Notes: generated from the sequence alone by a model not told the origin. Numbered from the stretch's first letter, positions 1 to 8,270 are shown. The stretch: DNA of 64,000 bases from JARRPM01 sp963792815 (GCA_963792815.1 CAWBXR010000016.1:124001-188000); one strand, 5' to 3'. Made by a program: numbers and translations.

Positions 1-66
1 TGGGATATTCCACTGGATTTCGTGGTGACGGAAAGCGCCCTGCACTGCTGTCAGGGTCTCAACTGA
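1..66 (+). CDS. fau: C-terminal end of 5-formyltetrahydrofolate cyclo-ligase (partial)
   Basis: Only the last 21 codons and a TGA stop are inside the window; the 5' part lies off the left edge. The tail contains WDIPLDFVVTE, which resembles the conserved end of 5-formyltetrahydrofolate cyclo-ligases (typically a WDIPLD..VTE-like motif). That enzyme converts 5-formyl-THF to 5,10-methenyl-THF in the cytoplasm. Context fits: in Escherichia fau (ygfA) lies close to serA and rpiA, and both occur just downstream here. It converges with the small gene that follows. The identification rests on a very short stretch and is an inference. Confidence 0.6.
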   Translation, partial: WDIPLDFVVTESALHCCQGLN

Positions 67-76
67 GGCGGCGCCT

Positions 77-274
77 TCAGTCCTGTATGATTATCCCTGC
101 CTGTAACTCGGAAGCGGGGGCAGCGACTGTATCATTGGCCGCGAGCGGCAGCAGCAGCGTGACAAGCACACCAACGCCAAAAGCAACCAGCAGGATGAAC
201 AGTAGGTCCGGTTTACGCGTCACTTTTATGTCTCTTTTCAGGGCCCATGGTGCGGCACTCTCTGGCGCCGTCAT
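77..274 (-). CDS. Small single-span membrane protein, function unknown
   Basis: This ORF of 65 codons has a basic N-terminal part, one strongly hydrophobic stretch (about residues 24-46, LLFILLVAFGVGVLVTLLL) and a short polar tail, so a one-pass inner-membrane protein is likely. A GTG at 223 would give a 48-residue form starting MTRKPDLLF, with a purine-rich AAAGAGA stretch about 8 bases upstream. That start looks more natural than the ATG at 274, which has no clear ribosome-binding site. It lies downstream of ilvA on the same strand but behind ilvA's terminator, so it probably has its own promoter. I do not recognise a function. Confidence 0.5.
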   Translation of the reverse strand: MTAPESAAPWALKRDIKVTRKPDLLFILLVAFGVGVLVTLLLPLAANDTVAAPASELQAGIIIQD

Positions 275-354
275 CCGTTTGTGTCACCAGACTAACTAGT
301 GATATTTTTGTGATTATTCCACAAACTCGCGAGGATTCTATCCCAGCCCCCGGC

Positions 355-380
355 GAAAGAAAACCCCGCCGCGGGGCTAT
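355..380 (-). terminator. Rho-independent terminator of ilvA
   Basis: Read on the minus strand, a GC hairpin (AGCCCCG, loop CGG, CGGGGTT) is followed by TTTTCTTT. It begins about 20 bases past the ilvA stop codon. The T tract is interrupted, so efficiency may be moderate. Confidence 0.7.
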
Positions 381-397
381 CTGGACTTTTTGTGAGC

Positions 398-1927
398 TTA
401 TTCCTTGCGATTACCCAGATAGAGCTGGTAAGCGCGATTATCCGTTTCTTCCCAATAGGGAAAGTTGATCTGGTCGAGGATCTGCTCAAATGCCCGTCGC
501 TCTGATTTAGGAAGCTGCACCCCGACCAGAATGCGGCCATAAGCCGCGCCGTGATTGCGGTAGTGAAACATGGAGATGTTCCAGCGCTGACCCAGGCCCG
601 ATAAAAAACCCAGCAAAGCTCCGGGACGCTCGGGAAACTCCACCCTGTAGACCCGCTCGTTATCGACCACCGCAGGCGCGTGGCCTCCAACCATATAGCG
701 GATATGCAGCTTGGCCACTTCGTTATTGGTCATGTCTTCAGTGACGTAACCCCGCTCGCCCAGATCAGCCAGCAGCTCCGCGAGGTCCTCGCCGCCGGGC
801 ACAACAGACAGACCGACAAATACCTGGGCGGAGCCGGTATCGGCATAGCGGTAGTTGAATTCCGTGATATTGCGTCGCCCCAGGGCGCTACAGAATGCCC
901 TGAAGCTGCCGGGCTGCTCCGGGAGCGTGACACTGATGACAGCCTCGCGATGCTCGCCGGTTTCGGTTCGCTCGGAGATATAGCGCAAGCGGTCAAAATT
1001 GGTATTGGCGCCACTGACGATGGCCAGCAGGTGCTTGCCGCTTACCCCGGTGCGTTCGACATACTTCTTCAAGCCCGCCAGCGCCAGCGCGCCCGCCGGC
1101 TCGGCGATACTCCGGGTATCTTCAAAAATGTCCTTGATAGCGGCGCACATTTCGTCGGTGGTGATAGTGATAACCTCGTCCACCGTATTGCGAATGACCC
1201 GAAACGTCTCCTTGCCAATCTGGGCCACGGCGCAGCCATCGGCAAACAGGCCCACCTCGGACAGGGTCGCCCGGCGGCCTTTTTGCAGCGCCAGTTGCAG
1301 GCAGGCGGCATCCTCCGGCTCTACCCCGATGATGCGGGTGTCGGGCCATACGTACCTGACATAGGCGGCGACCCCCGCGAGCAGGCCACCTCCACCCACC
1401 GGCACAAACAGGGCGTCCAGTGGCTGCTGGTGCTGGCGCACAATTTCCATACCGATGGTGCCCTGCCCCGCGATCACATCCGGATCGTCGAAGGGATGCA
1501 CATAGGTCATGGCTTTCTCCTCCACCAGCTTGCGCGCGTACACCGACGCCTCATCGAAGGAGTCGCCGTGCAGTACAACACGGGCGCCGCGATTGCGAAC
1601 CGCATCGACCTTTATCTGCGGTGTGGTGCGGGGCATGACGATGGTCGCTTTCACGTTCAGTTTCTGGGCGGCCATGGCCACACCCTGGGCATGATTGCCC
1701 GCCGAAGCCGCCACCACGCCGGCCGCCAGCTGCTCGGGGCTCAGCCGACTCATCTTGTTATAGGCGCCGCGCAGCTTGAAGGAAAAAACCGGCTGCAGGT
1801 CCTCGCGCTTCAACCACACCCGATTGCCCAGGCGACGGGACATCAGCAGGGCTTCGTCGATAGGCGTCTCCCGGGCGACATCGTAAACCCGCGCATCGAG
1901 GATTCGCTTGATATAGGACTGTGGCAT
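398..1927 (-). CDS. ilvA: Threonine ammonia-lyase, biosynthetic
   Basis: PLP enzyme that deaminates L-threonine to 2-oxobutanoate, the first committed step of isoleucine synthesis. It has 509 residues, close to the 514 of the E. coli enzyme. The PLP lysine is in the SFKLRGAYNK motif near residue 50, SAGNHAQG follows, and GGGGLLAGVA near residue 178 is the cofactor phosphate loop. The C-terminal third (from about residue 325) carries two ACT-like regulatory repeats, each starting with a PEQPGSFRAF / PERPGALLGF-type sequence. This architecture belongs to the isoleucine-inhibited biosynthetic form, not the short catabolic TdcB type. It is divergent from rpiA, as in pseudomonads. Confidence 0.96.
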   Translation of the reverse strand: MPQSYIKRILDARVYDVARETPIDEALLMSRRLGNRVWLKREDLQPVFSFKLRGAYNKMSRLSPEQLAAGVVAASAGNHAQGVAMAAQKLNVKATIVMPRTTPQIKVDAVRNRGARVVLHGDSFDEASVYARKLVEEKAMTYVHPFDDPDVIAGQGTIGMEIVRQHQQPLDALFVPVGGGGLLAGVAAYVRYVWPDTRIIGVEPEDAACLQLALQKGRRATLSEVGLFADGCAVAQIGKETFRVIRNTVDEVITITTDEMCAAIKDIFEDTRSIAEPAGALALAGLKKYVERTGVSGKHLLAIVSGANTNFDRLRYISERTETGEHREAVISVTLPEQPGSFRAFCSALGRRNITEFNYRYADTGSAQVFVGLSVVPGGEDLAELLADLGERGYVTEDMTNNEVAKLHIRYMVGGHAPAVVDNERVYRVEFPERPGALLGFLSGLGQRWNISMFHYRNHGAAYGRILVGVQLPKSERRAFEQILDQINFPYWEETDNRAYQLYLGNRKE

Positions 1928-2090
1928 AGGGACCGTATTTCCGGTTGGGCGGGCAGACCCGCCATATTAATTGAGCGAGGCCGGTTTTTCAGCCCCGGCT
2001 TACGCTGCGATTCGGGTATTTTTCGTGATCGGCCCAATGGCCTGGCCTATACTTGAGGCTACTCCCGGCGGGCCCAGCAAAGGAAAATCG

Positions 2091-2771
2091 ATGGAACAGC
2101 AACAAATGAAGCAGGCCGTTGCGGATGCCGCGCTCGAGTATATACGACCGAAACTCGACAACGATACCGTTCTTGGCATCGGCACTGGTTCCACCGCCAA
2201 CCTTTTCATTGACCGGCTGGCCGAGATCAAGGGGCTGATCAACGCCACGGTGGCCAGCTCTGAGGCATCGGCAGCGCGCCTTAAAAGTCACGGCATTCCC
2301 GTCTACGACCTGAACACGGTAAACCAGGTGGATTTCTATATTGACGGTGCCGACGAGAGCAACCACGCCCTGCAGCTGATCAAGGGCGGCGGCGCCGCCC
2401 TGACCCGGGAGAAAATAGTAGCCGCGGTTGCCGCGCAGTTCATTTGCATCGCCGACGAGAGCAAGCTGGTGCACACCCTGGGCCAGTTCCCCCTGCCGGT
2501 GGAGGTTATCCCCATGGCCCGCAGCCACGTCGCCCGGGAGTTGGTCAAGCTGGGCGGCGACCCGATCTACCGCGAGGGCGTGGTCACCGACAATGGCAAC
2601 ATCATTCTCGATGTCTACAATTTCCCTATTGCGCAGCCGCTGGCGATGGAGGCGAAGATCAACAACATCACGGGCGTGGTGACCAACGGGCTGTTCGCTC
2701 TGCGGCCGGCGGACGTGTTGTTGCTGGGTACTGCCAGTGGGGTGAAAACACTGTATCCCCAGTTACCCTGA
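2091..2771 (+). CDS. rpiA: Ribose-5-phosphate isomerase A
   Basis: Interconverts ribose 5-phosphate and ribulose 5-phosphate in the non-oxidative pentose phosphate pathway. The protein has 226 residues (E. coli RpiA 219) with the family motifs GIGTGSTANLFID, DGADE and KGGGAALTREKIV; catalytic Asp, Glu and Lys are in these segments. The frame is open 40 codons further upstream, but the ATG at 2091 is chosen because AGGAAA lies just before it and the protein then aligns with the family. A TATACT sequence at 2048-2053 could be a -10 element; no good -35 is visible. Confidence 0.95.
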   Translation: MEQQQMKQAVADAALEYIRPKLDNDTVLGIGTGSTANLFIDRLAEIKGLINATVASSEASAARLKSHGIPVYDLNTVNQVDFYIDGADESNHALQLIKGGGAALTREKIVAAVAAQFICIADESKLVHTLGQFPLPVEVIPMARSHVARELVKLGGDPIYREGVVTDNGNIILDVYNFPIAQPLAMEAKINNITGVVTNGLFALRPADVLLLGTASGVKTLYPQLP

Positions 2772-2772
2772 C

Positions 2773-4296
2773 CTAAGAGGTTTCTTGGTAGCCGAGTTTC
2801 CTTATTACCGGCCCCAGAAATGTCTCCACTTCCGCAATCGCACCGGCATAGTGATGCCAGCGTGACTTCGCCGCCACTTCCACTGCCTGGTGAATCGCCT
2901 GATTACTGGGTGTGTGGAAATAGCGCTCGCGATTTTTTTCCTGGAAAGCCAGCAACTCCTCGGTCCAATCCAATTGCAGGAAGTCAAAAAGCTTTTTTCC
3001 TTCGCCCTCCAGATTGCTTATAAATTTCTCGTAGCGCAGCGTATAGGCCGAGTCTCCCAAAAGCGGTCGCAGGGTCAACCAATAATCCATTACCTGTCGA
3101 TAGAACTTCGCGGTGTCCCGCCAGCCCAGAAAATGCTTATTAGAGGAATTGATCTGAAACCATTGGAAGAAGCAGCTGAGGCAGACATCCCTCGGATCCC
3201 GTTCGCAAAAAACGATTCGGGATTCGGGGAACAGCAGCCTTATGTGGGCAAGGTAGATGATGTTCATCGGTTGCTTGTCAACAAATATCTCAAAATCACT
3301 TCCAAACTCCGCCTTCACCTTGCGCCAGTAGGCCTTGCGGGCATTTTCCAACACGGCAATCGATTGCCGGGGAATCTCCTCCAGCATGGTATCCATCGAT
3401 AATCCCGCCTCGAGCAATACCCCCAGGGCAGTACTCCACAAGGGGGCTTCTCCCGAGGTCTCCACCCCCGAGTGCGCAGCCAGCACAGATTCCACCAGCG
3501 TGGTGCCGGAGCGTGGGAAACCTACCTGAAATACCAGATGGGGATAACCATTGTCGGAGTACTCCGGTGGTGTCGGCAGTCCATGAGCTGCGATCGAAGC
3601 CTGCAGTGTGTGCAGTAGCCATGGATATTTCCCGCCATCCACCGCTCGTACTTCGGGCGATTGCATCGCAATCTCACCACTGGCGCACAATGAGCCAAAG
3701 GCCGCCTGATGCTCTCCAAGGCTTTCCTGTGCATGCGCCATCTCATTCAGTATGCCCGCCCGATCCAGCAAGCTGCCCTCGAAATCGGGTAGGATTTGCG
3801 TCGCAAGTTGCAATGCTTTCCAGGCATTACCCGTCCGCCTGAGGCAGGAGATCATTCTCAGCTCGGCACCCCCCGGTGGGGACGGCTTATTCAATATCTC
3901 TCGCAGGTACGGTAGCGCCTCCGCATCCCGGTTGAGCAGGCGCAGGGCATCCACCCGGAGCAGCGAGAGAGTTATTCTCCCAGGAAAGCGCTGCATTGCT
4001 TCATCGCACAACCCCAGCGCGGCCTTCGGATGCGCTACCAGCATAAGGCGCTGGATAATGTCTTCTGTAAGCTCCAGGTGCTCGGGAAGTGCCGCTACAG
4101 ACTGTTGAAATAGCTCGGCGGCACGGTTGCGTCTGCCAAAATGCATCATGCAACGACCGAGGCCCCAAAGCATGAACGGGTGTGCGGGATATTGGAGAAG
4201 AAGTTGCTCATAGGCGCTGGTTGCCTCGGCAAAACGACCGGCTTTTTCAAGATTGTGAAGTTCCAGTAGTAATGCTTGTTCCCGATTTCGTGTCAT
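2773..4296 (-). CDS. TPR-repeat sulfotransferase family protein
   Basis: Product of 507 residues. The N-terminal half (about residues 1-230) is helical with tetratricopeptide-like repeats, for example LEKAGRFAEATSAYEQLLLQ and GLGRCMMHFGRRNRAAELF. The C-terminal half is a PAPS-dependent sulfotransferase domain: VGFPRSGTTLVESVLAAH near residue 255 is the 5'-phosphosulfate loop and RIVFCERDPRDVCLSC near residue 360 the 3'-phosphate motif. It presumably moves sulfate from PAPS to an unknown acceptor; TPR-sulfotransferases are common in marine gammaproteobacteria. The frame opens at a TTG three codons earlier, but the ATG at 4296 is preferred. It ends immediately beside the convergent rpiA stop and has no obvious functional partner nearby. 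Confidence 0.85.
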   Translation of the reverse strand: MTRNREQALLLELHNLEKAGRFAEATSAYEQLLLQYPAHPFMLWGLGRCMMHFGRRNRAAELFQQSVAALPEHLELTEDIIQRLMLVAHPKAALGLCDEAMQRFPGRITLSLLRVDALRLLNRDAEALPYLREILNKPSPPGGAELRMISCLRRTGNAWKALQLATQILPDFEGSLLDRAGILNEMAHAQESLGEHQAAFGSLCASGEIAMQSPEVRAVDGGKYPWLLHTLQASIAAHGLPTPPEYSDNGYPHLVFQVGFPRSGTTLVESVLAAHSGVETSGEAPLWSTALGVLLEAGLSMDTMLEEIPRQSIAVLENARKAYWRKVKAEFGSDFEIFVDKQPMNIIYLAHIRLLFPESRIVFCERDPRDVCLSCFFQWFQINSSNKHFLGWRDTAKFYRQVMDYWLTLRPLLGDSAYTLRYEKFISNLEGEGKKLFDFLQLDWTEELLAFQEKNRERYFHTPSNQAIHQAVEVAAKSRWHHYAGAIAEVETFLGPVIRKLGYQETS

Positions 4297-4342
4297 GGCT
4301 TTCAACTGTACTCGTTTACCCCGTCAGTTCGGAACAAGGTGC

Positions 4343-5788
4343 TCATAAGTCAAATATCTTCCCAGGATTCATAATCCCCTGCGGATCAAACGCGCGCTTG
4401 ATCTGCCGCATGATCTCTATCTCCAGGGGCGAGCGGCTGTAGTGCAGGTAGTCCTTCTTGAGCAGGCCCACGCCATGTTCGGCCGAGATGCTGCCGCCGT
4501 GGCGCTGGACGATCTCGAACACCCACTTGCTCACCTCGCCGCAGCGGCGCTGAAATTCATCCATCGCCATCGCGTCGGGTTTCAGCACGTTGAGGTGGAC
4601 ATTGCCATCGCCGATATGGCCGAACCAGACGATCTCGAATTCCGGGTAGCTGGCATTGACCACGGTCTCGACTTCCGCGAGGAACTCCGGCACCCGCGAG
4701 ACCACCGTGGAAATATCGTTCTTGTAAGGTGTCCAGCGCGAGATGGTTTCGGAAATGTCCTCGCGCAAACGCCACAGGGCCTGGGCCTGGGCGACGCTCT
4801 GGCTCACCACGCCGTCTAGCACCCAGCCCTGCTCCATGCAGTGCTCAAACAGGCCCATGGCCTTGTCCATGGATTGTTCATCCGGCTGCTCGAACTCGAG
4901 TAGCGCATAGTAGGCGGTGGCGGTCGCAAATGGTCTCTGCAAGCCCTGGTGTTCCACCACCTTGCCCAGGGCCAGCTCGGAGAAGAACTCGAAGGCGCTG
5001 AGCTCAATGCCGCCCTGGAAGGCGCCGAGCACAGACATAATGGCTGCCATGTCGGGAACGCCCAGTACCATCACGGCGAGATTCCGGGGCGGGCGCGACA
5101 GGGACATGGTCGCCTCCACTACCACACCGAGCGTACCCTCGGCGCCGATGACCAGCTGGCGCAGGTCATAGCCGGCATTGTTCTTGACCAGGCCGCGGTT
5201 CAGGTCGAGCAGTTCTCCGGTGCCGGTCACAAGTTTGAGGCCCGCCACCCAGTCCCGGGTCATACCGTGGCGGATCACCTTGATGCCGCCGGCGTTGGTG
5301 GAGATATTGCCGCCGACCTGGCTGGAACCGCTGGAGGCGAAGTCCACCGGGTAGAACAGGCCCTGCTCTTCGGCGAACTGCTGCAGTTGTGCGGTAATCA
5401 CCCCTGCGCCGCAGCGCACAGTGCGATCGACCGGGTTGAAGTCCTCGATATGGTTGAGGCGGTCCAGTGCCAGCACCAGCTCACCGTTGCGGGCAACAGC
5501 CCCGGCGCTGAGTCCGGTGCGACCGCCTGAGGGTACGATGGCCAGCTGTTCCCGGACTGCCAGGCGGACGATCTCCTGTACCTGTTCTATGGTCGACGGC
5601 AACACGACGGCTGCGGGTCGCGGCGTGTAGGCCCGGGTCCAGTCACGGCCGTACTGCAGCAGGGAATCCGCGTCCGTCAGCACCCTGCCCTGGCCGACAA
5701 TGCCCTCGAGCGTCGCGAGGATAGTCCCGGCAATAGGGGGCTTGTCACTAAGGGGCTCGTCGATAAGAGGCTCGTCGATAGGTGTCAC
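4343..5788 (-). CDS. FAD-linked oxidase, probable D-2-hydroxyglutarate dehydrogenase
   Basis: GlcD/D2HGDH-family flavoprotein with an N-terminal VAO-type FAD-binding half and a C-terminal FAD-linked oxidase domain. PSGGRTGLSAGAV is the FAD pyrophosphate motif, SGSSQVGGNISTNAGG follows, and GHIGDGNVHLN and SAEHGVG lie in the C-terminal domain where substrate and metal bind. The divergent neighbour is serA. In Pseudomonas stutzeri the homologous pair is functionally coupled: SerA reduces 2-oxoglutarate to D-2-hydroxyglutarate to recycle NAD+, and the flavoprotein oxidises it back. I infer the same here. The GTG at 5788 has GAGG seven bases upstream; an alternative GTG at 5812 adds eight residues. 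A three-copy five-residue repeat lies at the N-terminus. Confidence 0.85.
   Translation of the reverse strand: MTPIDEPLIDEPLSDKPPIAGTILATLEGIVGQGRVLTDADSLLQYGRDWTRAYTPRPAAVVLPSTIEQVQEIVRLAVREQLAIVPSGGRTGLSAGAVARNGELVLALDRLNHIEDFNPVDRTVRCGAGVITAQLQQFAEEQGLFYPVDFASSGSSQVGGNISTNAGGIKVIRHGMTRDWVAGLKLVTGTGELLDLNRGLVKNNAGYDLRQLVIGAEGTLGVVVEATMSLSRPPRNLAVMVLGVPDMAAIMSVLGAFQGGIELSAFEFFSELALGKVVEHQGLQRPFATATAYYALLEFEQPDEQSMDKAMGLFEHCMEQGWVLDGVVSQSVAQAQALWRLREDISETISRWTPYKNDISTVVSRVPEFLAEVETVVNASYPEFEIVWFGHIGDGNVHLNVLKPDAMAMDEFQRRCGEVSKWVFEIVQRHGGSISAEHGVGLLKKDYLHYSRSPLEIEIMRQIKRAFDPQGIMNPGKIFDL
5738..5782 (-). repeat. Three tandem 15-bp units encoding an N-terminal pentapeptide repeat
   Basis: On the plus strand the units are GGGCTTGTCACTAAG, GGGCTCGTCGATAAG and AGGCTCGTCGATAGG. 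They encode IDEPL, IDEPL and SDKPP in the flavoprotein, before its conserved domain. Fifteen bases is a multiple of three, so copy-number change would keep the reading frame. Confidence 0.8.
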
Positions 5789-5827
5789 TGGGCTACCTCG
5801 GGTAATTTTCACAGGGCGCTGTTTCGG

Positions 5828-5855
5828 GCGGCGCGTATGGTACCATACGCGCCGC
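5828..5855. promoter_or_regulatory. Perfect 28-bp palindrome in the divergent flavoprotein/serA promoter region
   Basis: The half-site GCGGCGCGTATGGT is followed directly by its exact reverse complement, with no spacer. It lies 39 bp upstream of the flavoprotein start and 70 bp upstream of the serA start, the only long symmetric element in the intergenic space. A dimeric regulator site controlling both genes is a reasonable inference; the binding protein is unknown. It has no T tract, so a terminator is unlikely. Confidence 0.6.
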
Positions 5856-5925
5856 TTTCACCGCACAGGCAGCACCAACCCGCCTGTCAGGAGCGCATCT
5901 CCAACTCTCAGGGATCTTCACCGCA

Positions 5926-7157
5926 ATGGCACAACAGTCGCTTGAAAAAAGCAAAATCCGGTTTTTACTGCTGGAGGGGGTCCATGCTTCAGCCGTGGAA
6001 ATACTCAAGAGCGCCGGCTATCACAACATTGAGTTGCACCAGAAGGCCCTGCCCCCCGAGGAGCTCAAGCAAGGCCATCTCAGATGCCCACTTTGTCGGC
6101 ATCCGTTCGCGCACCCAGCTCACCGAAGACGTGTTTGCCGCCGCCAAAAAACTGGTCGCCGTCGGCTGCTTTTGTATCGGCACCAACCAGGTGGACCTGA
6201 AGGCCGCCACCAGCAAGGGTGTGGCTGTGTTCAATGCGCCTTTTTCCAACACCCGCAGTGTTGCGGAACTGGTTATAGCCGAGGCTATTCTGCTGCTGCG
6301 CGGGGTAGCCGCAGAAAAACGCCGCCGCACACCGGGGCGAGTGGCAGAAGTCGGCTGCCAACTCCTTTGAGATCCGCGGCAAGAAGCTCGGTATCGTCGG
6401 CTACGGCAATATCGGCATGCAGCTGGGTGTCATCGCCGAGGGGCTCGGCATGCAGGTGCAGTTTTTTGACGTGACCAACAAGTTGCCGGTGGGCAACGCA
6501 CGACAGGTCGGCAGCCTGCAGCAGCTACTGGCGAGTTCGGACGTGGTGAGCCTGCACGTGCCGGAAAACCGCTCCACCCAGGATATGATCGGCGCTGCGG
6601 AACTGGCCGGGATGAAACCCGGCAGCATACTGATCAATGCCTCGCGCGGTACGGTGGTGGATATAGACGCCCTGGCCCAGTACATGGAAAGTGGTCACCT
6701 TGGCGGCGCGGGAATAGACGTCTTTCCGGTCGAGCCGCGCTCCAACGATGACGAGTTCGTGTCGCCGCTGCGTCGTTTCGAAAACACTTTCCTCACTCCC
6801 CACATCGGCGGCAGCACGATCGAGGCCCAGGAAAATATCGGCATGGAGGTGGCGGAGAAGCTGGCCCGTTACAGCGACAACGGCACCAGCACCTCCTCAG
6901 TCAACTTCCCGGAGGTGGCACTGCCGACTCACGAGGGCAGCCATCGCCTGTTGCATATACATCACAATACACCGGGGATCATGGGCGCCATCAACCGCGT
7001 TTTCTCCGACAACAATGTCAACGTCGCCGCGCAGTTCCTGCAGACCAACGAGTCCATGGGCTACGTGGTCATCGACATCGACGCGGAGTACAGCGATATG
7101 GCCCTGTCCAGGCTGGCGGGCATCGAGGGCACTATTCGCTGCCGGGTGCTGTTCTGA
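5926..7157 (+). pseudogene. serA: D-3-phosphoglycerate dehydrogenase, interrupted by two frameshifts in this sequence
   Basis: SerA oxidises 3-phosphoglycerate to 3-phosphohydroxypyruvate, the first step of serine synthesis. Homology runs through three frames. Codons from 5926 give LLLEGVHASAVEILKSAGY, the second segment has ISDAHFVGIRSRTQLTEDV and GCFCIGTNQVDL, and the third has GKKLGIVGYGNIG (NAD-binding), INASRGTVVD, TPHIGGSTIEAQ and a C-terminal ACT domain ending GTIRCRVLF. The first shift is at GG 6073-6074: removing one G joins EELKQ to AISDAHF. The second is in 6311-6320: removing one base restores the expected EKNAAAHRGEWQKSAANSFE-type sequence. With both removed the product is 409 residues, like pseudomonad SerA. 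No residue is otherwise missing, so sequencing error is more likely than decay. Confidence 0.9.
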
Positions 7158-7269
7158 TACCAAATGGGAACTGGCTTGCTGGGCTCGGCTAAAAACCGGA
7201 CCCTTCAACGGTTTCAATGTGCGCTCTATTGTGGCAAATTTAATTGACAAATTCGTAGCAGGTTCCCGC

Positions 7270-7845
7270 ATGCAGAATTTTCGTAAAACGCTCATCGCCA
7301 GTGGGTTGTGCCTGCTGGTCTCGTTGGATGCTTCCACCCAAACCGACGATACAGAGGAGGGTATCGGTGCACTGATGTCAGCGGAGCAGTACCGGGCTGC
7401 GGGACTGGACAAATTGAGCGATACGGAGCGCGACTCCCTGTACCGCTGGCTACAAAACTATGCGGGCGACGACGCCGCTCCGCAGCCCAAAGCGATTCCC
7501 GCCGCGACCGTCCCGCCGGTGCCCGCCACACCACCACCGCCGAGCAATGAATCCCAGGCAATCGCGACCGCGCCTGAGAAAAACTTCGGTTTTCCGGATC
7601 CGCCAGGCGACCCTGAGGAGCCCGCCAATCAACTGCACGCCAGGGTACTGGAGCCTTTTCGCGGCTGGGATGGCAAGACACTGTTTTATCTCGACAATGG
7701 CCAGGTCTGGAGGCAGCGCACCAATGGCCGCCACACCTACAGCGGTGATGATAACCGGGTGGTTATCAGCGAAAATCGTTTCGGGTTCTATGAAATGCGG
7801 CTTATTGCCGTGGATCGTTCGGTCGGTGTAAAGCGGATAAAATAG
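7270..7845 (+). CDS. Secreted protein of unknown function, paralogue of the gene at 11379-11862
   Basis: Product of 191 residues with an N-terminal signal peptide (about residues 1-22; basic MQNFRK then LIASGLCLLVS). A short acidic/helical segment (ALMSAEQYRAAGLDKLSDTE), a Pro/Ala-rich linker (around residues 75-105) and a C-terminal domain with LEPFRGWDGKTLFYLDNGQ, VWRQR and ending VGVKRIK follow. The two ends match the small gene on the other side of the TonB-dependent receptor; the proline-rich linker is absent there. It is probably periplasmic. I do not recognise a named family. It follows serA by 112 bp with no terminator visible between them. Confidence 0.7.
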   Translation: MQNFRKTLIASGLCLLVSLDASTQTDDTEEGIGALMSAEQYRAAGLDKLSDTERDSLYRWLQNYAGDDAAPQPKAIPAATVPPVPATPPPPSNESQAIATAPEKNFGFPDPPGDPEEPANQLHARVLEPFRGWDGKTLFYLDNGQVWRQRTNGRHTYSGDDNRVVISENRFGFYEMRLIAVDRSVGVKRIK

Positions 7846-7881
7846 CGCCCGTAACGCTTATAAGCTCGACTCTCCGATTAA

Positions 7882-8270
7882 CGAGTTGGGTGGGGCTCAT
7901 GCCCCATCCTCTCACAGAGCCGTACGTACAGGTACGGCTCATGTACCCTCCTATACTCATACGGGTGCGAGAACGCCCGTCTCAATTGCCGACATATCAT
8001 ACAACCCCAGTTCCTCGTAGACGCAGCGATTACGCATGGCCAGAGTGGCTGATGGGCTGGCATTGCGGCAGTAGTTCATCCTGATCGATTTGAACAATGG
8101 TTCGGTCCCCAGCTGCCGTAATCTGCGCCGCAGCCGGGAGGTTTTCTTCCACAGTTTCAACTGAATCGCCCGTAGTCGCCAGCGAATGGACGCCATGCGC
8201 CCCGCTGCCCAGAAACTGCCGACGCCTCCTTCTTGCAGAAGGCGGGGTTTGCCAGCTGCGCTGGGCAAAC
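7882..8270 (-). mobile_element. Relic of a group II intron (3' end only)
   Basis: On the minus strand a maturase C-terminus (stop at 7957) is followed by GAGCCGTAC-CTGTAC-GTACGGCTC at 7917-7940, then TGTGAGAGG and a GGGGC/GCCCC hairpin (about 7885-7912). The order of a GAGCCGTA..ACGTACGGCTC stem, TGTGAGAGG and a GC-rich final hairpin is the usual 3' end (domains V and VI) of bacterial group II introns. Domain V is shortened to 24 nt, lacking the normal distal part, so the ribozyme should be dead. The 5' end, most of the reverse transcriptase and domains I-IV are missing. The relic starts right behind the terminator of the TonB-dependent receptor gene and has the same orientation. Ends are approximate. 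Confidence 0.75.
7957..8268 (-). pseudogene. C-terminal fragment of a group II intron reverse transcriptase/maturase
   Basis: The frame from about 8200 to the stop reads IRWRLRAIQLKLWKKTSRL, then RRRLRQLG, FKSIRMNYCRNA and ends YEELGLYDMSAIETGVLAPV. This matches the end of intron-encoded proteins: an arginine-rich RAIQLK.WK...LRRLRQLG segment followed by the terminal N.W..ELGL..L motif. The reverse transcriptase domain with its YADD motif is absent. The first 20 or so codons after the ATG at 8268 have no visible homology. It is the only coding trace of the intron and cannot be functional. Confidence 0.7.

Noticed and set aside
680..2056. 458-codon open frame on the plus strand opposite ilvA
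   Set aside because: It is antisense to a fully conserved ilvA, has no recognisable motif, and open antisense frames are expected in GC-rich DNA. The same applies to the long opposite frames over serA, tkt, metK, ahcY, recG and others.
5926..7157. Programmed ribosomal frameshifting in serA
   Set aside because: Two separate +1-type shifts without a slippery heptamer or stop-codon context are not known in serA; base insertion is simpler.
7244..7249. TTGACA as a -35 box for the secreted-protein gene at 7270
   Set aside because: A -10 box at the correct distance would fall on the start codon, and no TATAAT-like sequence is there.
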